This document shows, in pieces, positions 54,150 to 63,734 of a DNA stretch of 64,000 nt; position 1 is the stretch's first letter; the number at the start of each line of letters is the position of its first letter. The stretch is from Spirosoma sp. SC4-14 (lineage in GTDB: Bacteria > Bacteroidota > Bacteroidia > Cytophagales > Spirosomataceae). The stretch is taken from assembly GCF_037201965.1 (NCBI RefSeq), contig NZ_CP147518.1, positions 3,279,001-3,343,000 of the forward strand, given 5' to 3'. The notes under the pieces are model-generated. The model had not been told where the DNA came from and ran no database searches. It was given only the letters and a program-made list of their open reading frames with translations. A program made the position numbers and the translations under genes.

Positions 54150-54737
54150 ATGACAACCACACAAAACGAAACGGTAGCGTCGCTACTGGCGCTGGTTGGG
54201 CTGGACGCATCGGGCGACCATCCAGGACTTGAGGCATTGGCTGTTACTGAACATCGCTACCTGCGCGATCTGAAAATCAATGTTGGGAATGTTCTGAATA
54301 GCAGTCAGACGCTGACTAAGAAAGAAACAACATTACTGGCACTTTCGGTAGCTGTTAATGAAAAATACCAGCCACTGATCGATTCATTGACCGCCATGGC
54401 GAAGCAGGAAGGTGCTTCGGATGCCGAAATTACGGAGACTACTGCCTGCACATCCTTGTTGAGCACCAATAATGTGTTTTACCGGTTCCGGCATTTTGTC
54501 AGTAAGGATTATTATCAGCAAACGCAGCCTGGTATTCGGATGAGTATCATGATGAATCCGGCATTGGGAAAAGAATTTTTCGAGCTGATGAGTCTGGCCG
54601 TGTCTGCTGTTAATGGGTGCGAACTTTGCGTTCGGTCGCACGAAGAGAGTGTACTAAAGCATGGTTCTACCGAAGCTCGTGTGTTCGATGCAGTTCGGCT
54701 GGCCGCCGTAATCAAAGGATTGATTACAGTGCTTTAA
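54150..54737 (+). CDS. AhpD/carboxymuconolactone decarboxylase-like peroxidase
   Basis: 195 aa, all-helical. Redox motif CELCVRSHEE (CxxC with nearby His/Glu) near residue 155, the AhpD active site. AhpD reduces AhpC or acts on alkyl hydroperoxides. Directly follows the peroxiredoxin; an OxyR gene is 2 kb further on. Pairing of the two as a peroxidase system is well supported by context. Confidence 0.9.
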   Translation: MTTTQNETVASLLALVGLDASGDHPGLEALAVTEHRYLRDLKINVGNVLNSSQTLTKKETTLLALSVAVNEKYQPLIDSLTAMAKQEGASDAEITETTACTSLLSTNNVFYRFRHFVSKDYYQQTQPGIRMSIMMNPALGKEFFELMSLAVSAVNGCELCVRSHEESVLKHGSTEARVFDAVRLAAVIKGLITVL

Positions 54738-54756
54738 ACGATTAATATGTATCACT

Positions 54757-54806
54757 CTGAAGCAAAAACCGCTCTGGCTGACCAGCCAGAGCGGTTTTTG
54801 CTTCAG
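54757..54806. terminator. 24-bp terminator between AhpD-like gene and hemH
   Basis: Arms 54757-54780 and 54783-54806 pair perfectly with a 2-nt centre; core AAAAACCGCTCTGGCTG. Slightly overlaps the end of hemH (54803), convergent stops on both sides. Confidence 0.9.
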
Positions 54807-55864
54807 ACCGATTTAACCAGATCGGCCAGGGTTTCGATCCAGATGGGGCTATCGTTCAGGCTTTCGACCAACTGCCAGTGCTGCCCCCCCGAAGCTTCGA
54901 ACAGTTCTTTGTATTCAACGCCCACTTCAATGGTCGTTTCCAGGCAATCGGCTACGAACGAGGGCGAGAATGCCAGTACGCTTTTAATACCTTTTGAGCC
55001 TAACTCGCGAATAACATCATCGGTATAGGGCTTAATCCAGGGCGTGCGACCCAACCGCGACTGGAAACAGGTTGTGTATTTACCTTCGGGAATGCCTAAC
55101 TCGCGAACGAGCAGGCGCGTGGTGTCGAAACTCTGCGCCCGGTAGCAATGCTGATTCATGGCATGATACGAATCGCAGCACGAGCCAAACTGGCAGACTT
55201 TTCCGGTACTATCGCCTTTCGAAATCTGACGTTCGGGCAAACCGTGGTAGCTGAAAATAAAATGATCGTAATTGTAGGCCTGCATGTATTTACGCCCTAA
55301 TTGCACAAAGCCTTCGATGAATTTAGGGTGATTGTGAAACCGGTTAACAAAACGAATTGCCGGAATTACCTGCCAGTTTTTCACAATGTCCATCACTTTT
55401 TCGTAGACAGAGCCGGTTGAGGCAGAGGCATATTGCGGAAAGAAAGGGATCACTACAATGTCGGCCAGCCCCAACTGTTGGAGTTCGTTGAGCCCGGCTT
55501 CGAGGCTGGGGCTTTGATAGCGCATTGCCAGTTTCACTATATAGGCGTCGCCTAGTTCTTTCTGAAGTTCCCGTTCAACAACATACCCATAATGTTTCAG
55601 GGGAGAGCCATTTTCAGTCCATAGTTCTTTATACACTTTGGCCGATTTAGGCGCGCGAAACGGAGCAATGATGCCATTGATGAGCAGAGTGCGCTGAAGA
55701 ACGGGTATATCGATAACGCGGCCATCCATCAGAAATTCGCGCAGGTATTTGCGTACATCAGATACAGACGGACTGTCGGGGGTGCCGAGATTAACAATCA
55801 GAACGCCCGTTTTGCCGGGTGTTTTTACACGGGCAACGGGTGGTTGTAAAACAGGTGCTTCCAT
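54803..55864 (-). CDS. hemH: Ferrochelatase
   Basis: 353 aa. Inserts Fe2+ into protoporphyrin IX, last step of haem synthesis. Features: GVLIVNLGTPDSPSVSDVRK, the catalytic HGLPERQ (Bacillus-like) and a Cys-rich CQFGSCCDSYHAMNQHC, which may hold a [2Fe-2S] or bind metal; FSPSFVADCLETTIE at the end. No other haem genes nearby. Confidence 0.95.
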   Translation of the reverse strand: MEAPVLQPPVARVKTPGKTGVLIVNLGTPDSPSVSDVRKYLREFLMDGRVIDIPVLQRTLLINGIIAPFRAPKSAKVYKELWTENGSPLKHYGYVVERELQKELGDAYIVKLAMRYQSPSLEAGLNELQQLGLADIVVIPFFPQYASASTGSVYEKVMDIVKNWQVIPAIRFVNRFHNHPKFIEGFVQLGRKYMQAYNYDHFIFSYHGLPERQISKGDSTGKVCQFGSCCDSYHAMNQHCYRAQSFDTTRLLVRELGIPEGKYTTCFQSRLGRTPWIKPYTDDVIRELGSKGIKSVLAFSPSFVADCLETTIEVGVEYKELFEASGGQHWQLVESLNDSPIWIETLADLVKSV

Positions 55865-55989
55865 GCCAGGAAAACCACGATAGGTTGAGGTTAGTTTGCC
55901 ACAAGGCTATAATTGGGCATTGGGCAATACATTGACTACTGCAAAATTAACCGATCGAAAAGAAAAAAGGTAAACGATCGTATAGGCGT

Positions 55990-56778
55990 TTACTTGGCTT
56001 GCGGGTATCGACTGAAATCGGTACGCGTAAAGTCGCTGAAAACTTCGCCGGGTAAGCCCGAAAATACCATGATGTCGGTAATGTCGCGGTCGCCCCGTTC
56101 GCCCGAAAGCAGAATGTCGCCATGCCGCTGATAATCGGCCCAGGGAAGTGTGAAGCGAGGTTGTTCATCGGTAAACTTTGTGTAGTGTGCCCATTGCGTT
56201 ACCAGGTGCGATTGTTTATCGACCCAGACCTTGTATTTATTATCCGGGGTGTTGCCCACATTTTTGAACGTTAGCTGAATAACGTCGGCGGGTTTCCCAT
56301 CTTTGGTTGCGTCGTCGCCAAGGTATTTGAGTGTAACTCCTGAATCTTTGAGTTTAAAGGGCATAAACAGCCAGTACGAATCGTTGATCCAGGCGCTTTT
56401 GCCCTGTTTTACGTACTTGGCTATCGAATCGGGTTCCGTTATTTCTTTTCCATTTCTGAATACCCGCCCCTGGTTGTTGTTAATGTTCAGAATAACCGTT
56501 TGGTCGTCGCGAAGATTATCGACCCGCACATCGCCCGACCATTTATCCCAGACGAGCTTACGAACGCCAAAGAAATTCCAGGCAATGATGTGTGTATTAT
56601 CCCAGGCTTTGCGGCCACCCATTGCCTGCATCACCTGATCGGCCAGTTGAATGGCTTTAGGATCGGAGCCTGCCAGGTCGAACCCCTGTGCAGGCGGGTT
56701 TGCCGATTTTTTGGATTGAGCAAAGACCGGCGTTCCGCCAACAAAAACGACTAGTAGAAGTAGAGTGTATAGTTTCAT
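55990..56778 (-). CDS. Exported protein of unknown function
   Basis: 262 aa from MKLYTLLLLVVFVGGTPVFA, with cleavage after FAQ; the frame extends to 56961 but a TAnnTTTG box at 56803-56810 puts transcription below that. Mature domain is beta-rich with ADQVMQAMGGRKAWD and VWDKWSGDVRV, then VWVDKQSHLVTQW. Reminiscent of outer-membrane lipoprotein-sorting-like folds; exact family unsure. Confidence 0.78.
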   Translation of the reverse strand: MKLYTLLLLVVFVGGTPVFAQSKKSANPPAQGFDLAGSDPKAIQLADQVMQAMGGRKAWDNTHIIAWNFFGVRKLVWDKWSGDVRVDNLRDDQTVILNINNNQGRVFRNGKEITEPDSIAKYVKQGKSAWINDSYWLFMPFKLKDSGVTLKYLGDDATKDGKPADVIQLTFKNVGNTPDNKYKVWVDKQSHLVTQWAHYTKFTDEQPRFTLPWADYQRHGDILLSGERGDRDITDIMVFSGLPGEVFSDFTRTDFSRYPQAK

Positions 56779-56802
56779 GAGATGGAGAAAAGCTTTCTTA
56801 GA

Positions 56803-56810
56803 CAAAAGTA
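56803..56810 (-). promoter_or_regulatory. Promoter box for the exported protein gene
   Basis: Reverse strand reads TACTTTTG, exact TAnnTTTG. About 25 nt above the ATG at 56778, giving a short leader and supporting that start. Confidence 0.5.
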
Positions 56811-56982
56811 GAACACAACGGTTATTGTTTGGTGCGATAAGATTTAGATTTGCATAAATTTTACTGATATACATTCGATAGATGGAAGACGGGGCTAATG
56901 GATAAAAGGTGGTTGATCGCAAAAATAAGCATATTGCCTTTGTCCAGTAGCTAATGCTCAATATCAGATCGTGTAACTACTC

Positions 56983-57930
56983 ATGACGCTTTCTCAACTC
57001 GATTATATTGTTGCCGTTGATACATACCGGCATTTTGCAACGGCCGCCGAAAATTGCCATGTAACTCAGCCAACGCTCAGTATGCAGATCCAAAAGCTTG
57101 AAGATGAGCTGGGTATACTCGTTTTCGATCGCTCAAAACAACCTGTTGTTCCTACCGAAACAGGGCAAGCGGTACTGGCCCAGGCAAGAGAAGTTTTACG
57201 GGCTGCCCGGCGAATTCCCGAAATCGTTAACGAATCGAAAAATGATTTTCAGGGTGAATTAAAACTGGGAATTATTCCGACCCTGGCTCCGTATCTGTTA
57301 CCCTATTTTATTGGCGAATTTGTGGGTAAATATCCTGCCGTATCGGTGCAGATTCAGGAGTTGGTTACAGAACAGATCATTGAGCGATTGCGCAATGGCC
57401 TCATCGATGTAGGATTGGTGGTAACGCCCTTAGCCGAAAATGGTATTACCGAAATTCCTCTGTTTCGGGAGCCATTTGTGGTTTATACGTCAAACTCGCA
57501 TCCGCTTGCCAGGGTCGATCGGGTGAAACCAACGGACTTGCAAAGCACGGGTCTTTGGTTGCTGACAGAGGGGCATTGCTTCCGCAATCAGGTTGTAGAC
57601 ATTTGTGGTGCCGATCGGAAAAGCAATACCAATTCGACCCTGCGTTATGAAACCGGATCGCTCGAAACCCTCATCAAACTGGTTGACAAGCAGGATGGTT
57701 TCACGCTGTTACCATATCTGGCTACACTGGATATGGACGACATTCGCCGGGCTCGTCTGCGATCATTTAGTGAGCCCGACCCTGTGCGGGAGGTGAGTCT
57801 GGTGATGCACCGGAGTTTTTTGAAGCGAAAGCTGATCAATGCCTTAAAACAGGAGATACTACTTCACATACCTGCCGAACTAACAACGGCTAGTTCCGGA
57901 AAAGGGCGGGTTATACGAGTATCCCAATAA
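56983..57930 (+). CDS. oxyR: OxyR-type LysR-family peroxide regulator
   Basis: 315 aa. N-terminal winged helix-turn-helix of LysR type: FATAAENCHVTQPTLSMQIQ. The redox cysteines are at C199 (EGHCFRNQ) and C208 (DICGADR), the same numbers as in E. coli OxyR. Senses H2O2 by disulfide formation and activates antioxidant genes; dps and peroxiredoxins in this window are candidate targets. Divergent from the exported-protein gene, 200 bp between starts. Confidence 0.93.
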   Translation: MTLSQLDYIVAVDTYRHFATAAENCHVTQPTLSMQIQKLEDELGILVFDRSKQPVVPTETGQAVLAQAREVLRAARRIPEIVNESKNDFQGELKLGIIPTLAPYLLPYFIGEFVGKYPAVSVQIQELVTEQIIERLRNGLIDVGLVVTPLAENGITEIPLFREPFVVYTSNSHPLARVDRVKPTDLQSTGLWLLTEGHCFRNQVVDICGADRKSNTNSTLRYETGSLETLIKLVDKQDGFTLLPYLATLDMDDIRRARLRSFSEPDPVREVSLVMHRSFLKRKLINALKQEILLHIPAELTTASSGKGRVIRVSQ

Positions 57931-58027
57931 CAAAACTTTATGCAAAAGGGTATATAGTTCTATAGGGCGAACCAACCGTTGCTTAAAAGAAAGGCTTATG
58001 GCCTATCAAGAGCTCATAAGTGGGTTT

Positions 58028-58035
58028 TATATTTG
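58028..58035 (+). promoter_or_regulatory. Promoter box for the T9SS protein gene
   Basis: TATATTTG, exact TAnnTTTG, about 40 nt before the ATG at 58076; it lies inside the frame before it and so argues against a start at 57998. Confidence 0.5.
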
Positions 58036-58075
58036 CCACCCGATTTGTTCGCTAGTACTACTAATCTTTTGCAGT

Positions 58076-61000
58076 ATGTTTCGATGTTTATGTTGGCTCT
58101 TCCTGTTGTTTTTGTTAGTCAATCTTTCGTCCGCTGTTCGGGGGCAAACAATTTTGACCAATTCGCTCAGTGTTACGTCGGTCTGTCCGGGCTCTTCGCT
58201 GGAGGTTTTGTTTACAACGGATAGTCAGTATAATAGTGGGAATGTATTTACGGTAGAACTTTCGGATGGAACTGGTTTTAGCAAGCTGGAAACCGGAATG
58301 CCTCATGTGATCCAAACCAACCGGATTTCGGCTGTTTGGAGCGTGTTGGCCACTGTACCGGCCACTACGGCAGCCGGTACAAATTATCAGGTGCGGGTGT
58401 CGGCCAGTAATCCGTCTGTTGTGGGTATTCCCAGTTCAACTACCCTGACCGTTAAAGCAGTATCGCCCACACCAACCACATCGGCAGTAATCTACTGTCA
58501 GAATGCACAGGCGACTTCCTTATCGGCAACAACTGCGAACAGTGGTTCGCTGAACTGGTATTCGGCAGCTTCGGGTGGATTTGGTTCTGCTACAGCTCCT
58601 ATACCGAACACCAGTATGGCTGGCAATCAGACTTTTTATGTGACGCAAACCGTAGGCGATAACTGCGAAAGTGATCGAGTGCCCCTTACGGTTACCATCA
58701 AAGAGTCGCCCGCTTCGCCAATAGTACAAGCCAATTCGATTGCTTACTGTCAGAATGCGCAAAGCACATCCCTGTCGGCAACGGGCCAAAATCTGAAATG
58801 GTATGAATCAGAAACGGGCGTAACCAGTTTGACCAGTATAACGCCCGTTACATCCGTTACAGGTACCCAAAACTACTACGTGAGTCAAACCGTTAATGGA
58901 TGCGAAAGTCCACGCACAGTCATTGCCGTAACGGTAAAACCACTTCCGGCTGCACCAACCGTCGATTCGGTGGGGAGCGCCTATTGTCAAAACTCATCGG
59001 CTGCTCCCTTGACGGCGGCTGGTCAGAATCTGAACTGGTATTCGGTGCCGTTGGGAGGTACGTCGCTTGGCGGTAGTGTTACCCCCAAAACGGATTCAGT
59101 AGGCAGTTTTGTGTATTATGTTAGCCAGACTGTTGATGGTTGCCAAAGTTCGCGGAGTAGCGTTACCGTGTTGGTATCGGCTCAGCCCAGCAAACCAATA
59201 GCTACCAATACGTACAGTTTCTGCCAGAATGCCACGTCTGCTACCCTTACTGCCACTGGTACGGCTTTAACCTGGTACGATGCGTTGGGCAACCGGTTGA
59301 GCAATGCTCCGGTGCCTTCGACTGATCAACCTGGTACGGTTAGCTACTTTGTAACCCAGACAGTCAATAACTGCGAAAGTCAGCGTGCCGAAATTAGCGT
59401 TATTACAAAGGCGGCTCCCGATGCTCCAGGTACAACACCACTGACCGTATGCCAGAATACACCAGCTCAACTACTAACGGCCGATGGGCAGAATTTGCGG
59501 TGGTATATGGTTAGCACAGGTGGAACCAGCACAACCATTACGCCAATGGCCAGTACGAGTTTGACAGGCCAGACGAATTACTACGTTACCCAGACGGTTG
59601 ATGGTTGCGAAAGTGCAAGGGCGTCGGTGCTGGTGACTGTAAAAATGCAGCCCAGTACGCCAGGAGTTACATCGACCACGCTCTGCCAGTTTACCGATGC
59701 TGAACCCATAATGGCAACAGGCCAGAATCTGAAATGGTATGCTGCTGATGGAACGGCACTATTGTCGGCCCCTACACCTGTCACCAATCAGGGCGATACA
59801 CTGTTTTATCTGGTGAGTCAAACGGTAGATGGTTGTGAAAGTAATAAGGCATTGTTTTCGGTTACTATTCTGACAACGCCCGCGCCGACAGTGAGCGATC
59901 CAATCATTGAAATTTGCCTGGGGGCAACAGCGCAACCACTGGAAGCAGTGGGCCAGAACCTGAAATGGACAGATCCCAATGGAGTCGTTACCACCACCGC
60001 TCCGACTCCGCCAACGCTGAATGCCACCGTGAAACCTGATGGTGATGTTTACTACGTTACGCAGACGGGGACTAATGGTTGTGAAAGCCCGAAAGTAGCA
60101 ATCCGCGTATTTGTACAAACGCCACCCACCATGTCTATTGCCGGAACAACAACGGTAAATCTGGGCATGGAAGTACCACTAAAACTGAGTTTTACCGGCG
60201 TAGGGCCTTATCGCTACAAACTGTCGAACGGATTGAGCGGAACCAGTATTAAAGACACCACTATTTTGGTGATACCAGAGCGTACAACTACCTATCAGGT
60301 GCTGGAGGTGGCTAACAAATGCGGAGTTGGATTACCGGGCAATGGCGCTACGGCAACCATAACCGTAACTGTTCCCGTCATTCAAACTCTGGGCCTGACA
60401 AGTACCACTGTATGCGCAGGAACTACGCTGTCGGCCCGGTTTCTGACAGCGGGGGCGTTTAATTCTGGTAGTGTATTTAAATTACAGATTGCGCCGGTTA
60501 GTGCCGATACGTCCACCGCAATTTTTCAGGATGTGGTGAGCAGTCAGACCGAAAATGGACAGATCACGGGTGCCCTTTCCAATACGCTGGCGGGCGGAAC
60601 ATACTGGGTGCGGGTAAGTGCAACAAACCCGAAAATTCCTGTATATGGAAATATCAGTCCCACCCAGCTAATGGTTCGCCCGCTGGCAACGGCAACGCTA
60701 ACCGGTAATCAGAACCTGTATGAAGGGCAGCCTGCCAGCCTAACGGTCGCATTTACGGGCGATGGGCCCTGGAAATTTTCCTACCGCGATAGCACAACAA
60801 CACTCGGAACAATAAAAACGGTTATTGCCAGCACAAACCCGTATGTGTTCGAAACCCGTCCTGGCCAGACAACAGCCTATTATTTAACCAGTGTAAGTAA
60901 CGATTGTGGCGTAGGGCCGAAAGTGAGTGGCGTGGCAGTTGTGAGTGTCCTGAATCCATTAGGAATCGAAGACCAGTCGCTGGTCGACGCGCTTGAGATT

Positions 61001-61225
61001 TATCCCGTTCCTGCCACTACAACCCTTACAATTCGGATCAACGGCCTTAGTGCCAGTCAGCCTGCTTTGCTGGAATTGACAGACCTGTCGGGGCGGACCT
61101 CAATCCGGCAGGAGACTCGCCAGGCTACTTCGATCTTAACGCTGGATCAGCATCCGGCTGGTACCTATATTTTACGAATACGAGTTGGCGACCGAACGGC
61201 TTCCAAACGAATTGTGAAGCTATAA
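58076..61225 (+). CDS. Secreted T9SS cargo with seven Ig-like repeats
   Basis: 1049 aa from MFRCLCWLFLLFLL (signal peptide ending near VRGQ). Seven tandem Ig-like units of ~79 aa (58462-60120; CHU_C-associated Ig_7 type) each with a CQN motif, GQNLKWY, YYVSQT and a CES motif; the two Cys per unit may pair. Two further Ig-like regions follow, then a T9SS type A sorting domain (LEIYPVPATTTL...GTYILRIRVG) with IVKL at the C-terminus. Surface adhesin or envelope protein; ligand unknown. Confidence 0.9.
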   Translation: MFRCLCWLFLLFLLVNLSSAVRGQTILTNSLSVTSVCPGSSLEVLFTTDSQYNSGNVFTVELSDGTGFSKLETGMPHVIQTNRISAVWSVLATVPATTAAGTNYQVRVSASNPSVVGIPSSTTLTVKAVSPTPTTSAVIYCQNAQATSLSATTANSGSLNWYSAASGGFGSATAPIPNTSMAGNQTFYVTQTVGDNCESDRVPLTVTIKESPASPIVQANSIAYCQNAQSTSLSATGQNLKWYESETGVTSLTSITPVTSVTGTQNYYVSQTVNGCESPRTVIAVTVKPLPAAPTVDSVGSAYCQNSSAAPLTAAGQNLNWYSVPLGGTSLGGSVTPKTDSVGSFVYYVSQTVDGCQSSRSSVTVLVSAQPSKPIATNTYSFCQNATSATLTATGTALTWYDALGNRLSNAPVPSTDQPGTVSYFVTQTVNNCESQRAEISVITKAAPDAPGTTPLTVCQNTPAQLLTADGQNLRWYMVSTGGTSTTITPMASTSLTGQTNYYVTQTVDGCESARASVLVTVKMQPSTPGVTSTTLCQFTDAEPIMATGQNLKWYAADGTALLSAPTPVTNQGDTLFYLVSQTVDGCESNKALFSVTILTTPAPTVSDPIIEICLGATAQPLEAVGQNLKWTDPNGVVTTTAPTPPTLNATVKPDGDVYYVTQTGTNGCESPKVAIRVFVQTPPTMSIAGTTTVNLGMEVPLKLSFTGVGPYRYKLSNGLSGTSIKDTTILVIPERTTTYQVLEVANKCGVGLPGNGATATITVTVPVIQTLGLTSTTVCAGTTLSARFLTAGAFNSGSVFKLQIAPVSADTSTAIFQDVVSSQTENGQITGALSNTLAGGTYWVRVSATNPKIPVYGNISPTQLMVRPLATATLTGNQNLYEGQPASLTVAFTGDGPWKFSYRDSTTTLGTIKTVIASTNPYVFETRPGQTTAYYLTSVSNDCGVGPKVSGVAVVSVLNPLGIEDQSLVDALEIYPVPATTTLTIRINGLSASQPALLELTDLSGRTSIRQETRQATSILTLDQHPAGTYILRIRVGDRTASKRIVKL
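58462..60120 (+). repeat. Seven tandem ~237-bp coding repeats
   Basis: Units begin with Ser/Pro-rich linkers and share CQN / GQNLKWY / YYVSQTV / CES motifs; last unit lacks some residues. Nucleotide identity between units is modest, so the array looks old. Confidence 0.8.
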
Positions 61226-61255
61226 CTAATCGGTTTATTGGAACAACCAAAAACA

Positions 61256-62092
61256 TCATGGCTTGCTGCTCTGGCGTTTTTGGTTGTTCCGATGGGTACG
61301 TTCCAACTCCTGATAAGCTTTGCTAAATGGTTTTCCAGCCAGAATGGCATTGGCCAGGGCCGGAACACCCGGTTGCTCCACCAGAGAAAGCCAGCGGGCT
61401 ACTTCTTCGGCCGCCGTCTGATAGGCCCGCATCACGTGTTCAGAACCTCCGCCAAAAAAGTCGCGGGTTGTTTCCAGATCCTTAAGTTTGATCATTACAG
61501 GATTTCGGTAGACAGGGGCTTGGCGTTCAAACAGAGGATCTTCGGTCTGTATGCTATCCGGATGTTCCCAAACAGATGGACTACTGAATCGATAATCGAC
61601 CATTAGGGCCAGCCCTTCGTTAAACCACTGCGGAATCTGCCGTTTGACACGCCACCAGCCAAGTCGGGCAAAGAGTTCGTCGTGGCACAATTCATGGGCA
61701 ATTACATCCGTATTGTTACCGTCTGGACCCAGAACCAGATACGAATCGCCCCAGGGCAAACCGAGACTACAACCGGCTCCTTCGCCACCAATGCAATACT
61801 GTTCATAATCGGATTGCGAGGGGCAGTAAATAAGAATAGCTTTTCCTTTCTGGCCACTCCAGAACCGTCGAATACGGTCGCGGGCGGTCAGAACATGCTG
61901 CCGGAGCACTATTTCCTGTTTGGGCGTAGTTTTACGGCTGACATACACTCCCTGAGTATGACTAAGCGATCGAAAAGCTGCCGATTGGCTTATGCGCATA
62001 CACCGAATCAATTGCGGGTATAACAATAAAAAACCAATCGGCAGGGCAATCAGTGGAGGGAGCACATACCGGAGAAACACGTTTCCACGCAT
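61256..62092 (-). CDS. Membrane-anchored gluzincin peptidase (MA-like)
   Basis: 278 aa. N-terminal membrane segment (residues ~8-25, VLPPLIALPIGFLLLYP), then a soluble domain with zinc motif HELCH (133-137) and the third ligand E159 in QWFNEGLA. An arrangement typical of Peptidase_MA-like gluzincins. Cys residues (C90, C100, C108, C136) may form disulfides. Function unknown; faces the periplasm. Convergent with the T9SS gene. Confidence 0.8.
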   Translation of the reverse strand: MRGNVFLRYVLPPLIALPIGFLLLYPQLIRCMRISQSAAFRSLSHTQGVYVSRKTTPKQEIVLRQHVLTARDRIRRFWSGQKGKAILIYCPSQSDYEQYCIGGEGAGCSLGLPWGDSYLVLGPDGNNTDVIAHELCHDELFARLGWWRVKRQIPQWFNEGLALMVDYRFSSPSVWEHPDSIQTEDPLFERQAPVYRNPVMIKLKDLETTRDFFGGGSEHVMRAYQTAAEEVARWLSLVEQPGVPALANAILAGKPFSKAYQELERTHRNNQKRQSSKP

Positions 62093-62172
62093 GAAAAATA
62101 AAAAATTGGCCCGGCTTATGGGCTACTACACGAAGTAAGGAGGATGGTGCCACTTTTCCTAAAACAGCTCAG

Positions 62173-63693
62173 TCAATGATTCGAACCAGGTTGGATGAGA
62201 TCCGGCTGGAAAACAGCTTCGGGCTTGGGTCGATTACGGCAAACCAGCTCGTAGTCGGCTGGATTTATGCATTGAGTCGCTTTCCGATAGGTCGAGCTAA
62301 GTCCTGGCCAGATTGTGGTATTTCGTCCTTTTGAGTCGAGGTAATAGCTCTGACAGCCCGATGCCCAGACCGTGTTCTGCATTTTTTGCTGAATCTGGCT
62401 ATTGTATTGTTGCTGGACCTCCGGTTTAACATCCAGATAAGCGTCTGCTGGTTTTTTTTCGAGCAAATCCAGGTAGCTGAGTGCATAGTTCACCTGCGAT
62501 TCGATCATGTGAAGAATTGAGTTATGACCCAGCCCGGTATTGGGTCCTACCATGAAGAGCATATTCGGATACCCCGACATGGCTATGCCGTAATAGGCTT
62601 CTGCACCTTTGGTTAACCAGTGCTCGAAGAGATTCTGACCGTAACGTCCGGTAATGTTCAGGTTTGCGATGGCACCGCCTACAACAAACCCCGTCCCGAA
62701 AATAATCGCATCCACGGAATGTTCGTGCCCGTCTGCATCGATAATCGAATTGGCTGTTACCTCCGTAATGCCCGCCGTTATTAGGTCAACGTTATTGCGG
62801 TTGAGCGCAGGGTAGTAATCATCGGAGATCAAAACCCGCTTGCAGCCCAGTTTGTAGGTTGGCGTTACTTTCTGCCGTAGTTCAGGATCTTTAATGGATT
62901 GATTCAGGTGCTTCAGCGCTCGTTTTGTGCCGATTTTATTGAACCCCTCGTTGCCCAGAAAAGCCATTCCCTGGAGTTCATTGTACCAGTAAATCAGCGA
63001 TCGGTAGGCTTTTTGAGCGATCGGGAGTTTCCTGAAAAGATGTTGTTCTACTGCCGATATGGCCCGGTCGCGCCGGGGCGATACATACGGAGCCGTTCGT
63101 TGAAAAATAGTCAGCTGTTTAACGAGCGGAGCAATTTTAGGGATAAACTGAATGGCACTTGCTCCCGTACCCACCACAGCGACCCGTTTGCCGGTCAACT
63201 CATAGTGAGTGTTCCAGTTGGATGAATGAAAGGTTGTTCCGGCAAATGTTTGCAAGCCTGGCAGTTTCGGAATACTCGGATAATTGAGCGGCCCAACGGC
63301 CAGAATTACAGTTCGGGCCGTTGTCTGATTACCCGTTCGGTCGGTAAGGTGCCAATGAGCATCTGAAAATACCACCCTAACAATGTCGGTATTATAGCGA
63401 ATATGCGCGTTCAGGTCGTACTGGTCGACAATCTGATTGGTATAAGCCAGAATTTCGGGCTGGGTCGAATACATTCGTGACCAGTTCGGGTTCATGGCAA
63501 ACGAGAGCGAATACAAATGGGATGGTATATCGCAGGCACAACCAGGATAACTATTCTGGCGCCAGGTTCCGCCAACCTGATTGGCTCGTTCAAAAATCAC
63601 AAACGACGTTTGGGTACGTTTTTTTAGCCGGGCAGCCGCAGTGAGTCCGGCAAACCCCGCACCAATAATAGCTACATCAAAAGCAGCTTTCAT
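62173..63693 (-). CDS. Flavin-containing monooxygenase, Baeyer-Villiger type
   Basis: 506 aa. FAD-binding GAGFAGLTAAARL at residue ~11, Baeyer-Villiger fingerprint FAGTTFHSSNW, and NADP-binding VVGTGASAIQFIPKIA. Oxidises ketones or related compounds with NADPH and O2; substrate unknown. Reverse strand, 41 bp below the end of a further FAD enzyme, so probably a short operon. Confidence 0.92.
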   Translation of the reverse strand: MKAAFDVAIIGAGFAGLTAAARLKKRTQTSFVIFERANQVGGTWRQNSYPGCACDIPSHLYSLSFAMNPNWSRMYSTQPEILAYTNQIVDQYDLNAHIRYNTDIVRVVFSDAHWHLTDRTGNQTTARTVILAVGPLNYPSIPKLPGLQTFAGTTFHSSNWNTHYELTGKRVAVVGTGASAIQFIPKIAPLVKQLTIFQRTAPYVSPRRDRAISAVEQHLFRKLPIAQKAYRSLIYWYNELQGMAFLGNEGFNKIGTKRALKHLNQSIKDPELRQKVTPTYKLGCKRVLISDDYYPALNRNNVDLITAGITEVTANSIIDADGHEHSVDAIIFGTGFVVGGAIANLNITGRYGQNLFEHWLTKGAEAYYGIAMSGYPNMLFMVGPNTGLGHNSILHMIESQVNYALSYLDLLEKKPADAYLDVKPEVQQQYNSQIQQKMQNTVWASGCQSYYLDSKGRNTTIWPGLSSTYRKATQCINPADYELVCRNRPKPEAVFQPDLIQPGSNH

Positions 63694-63734
63694 AGATTTT
63701 GTTGAGAGAAAGAGTTGCAGACTATAGCTGCTAA

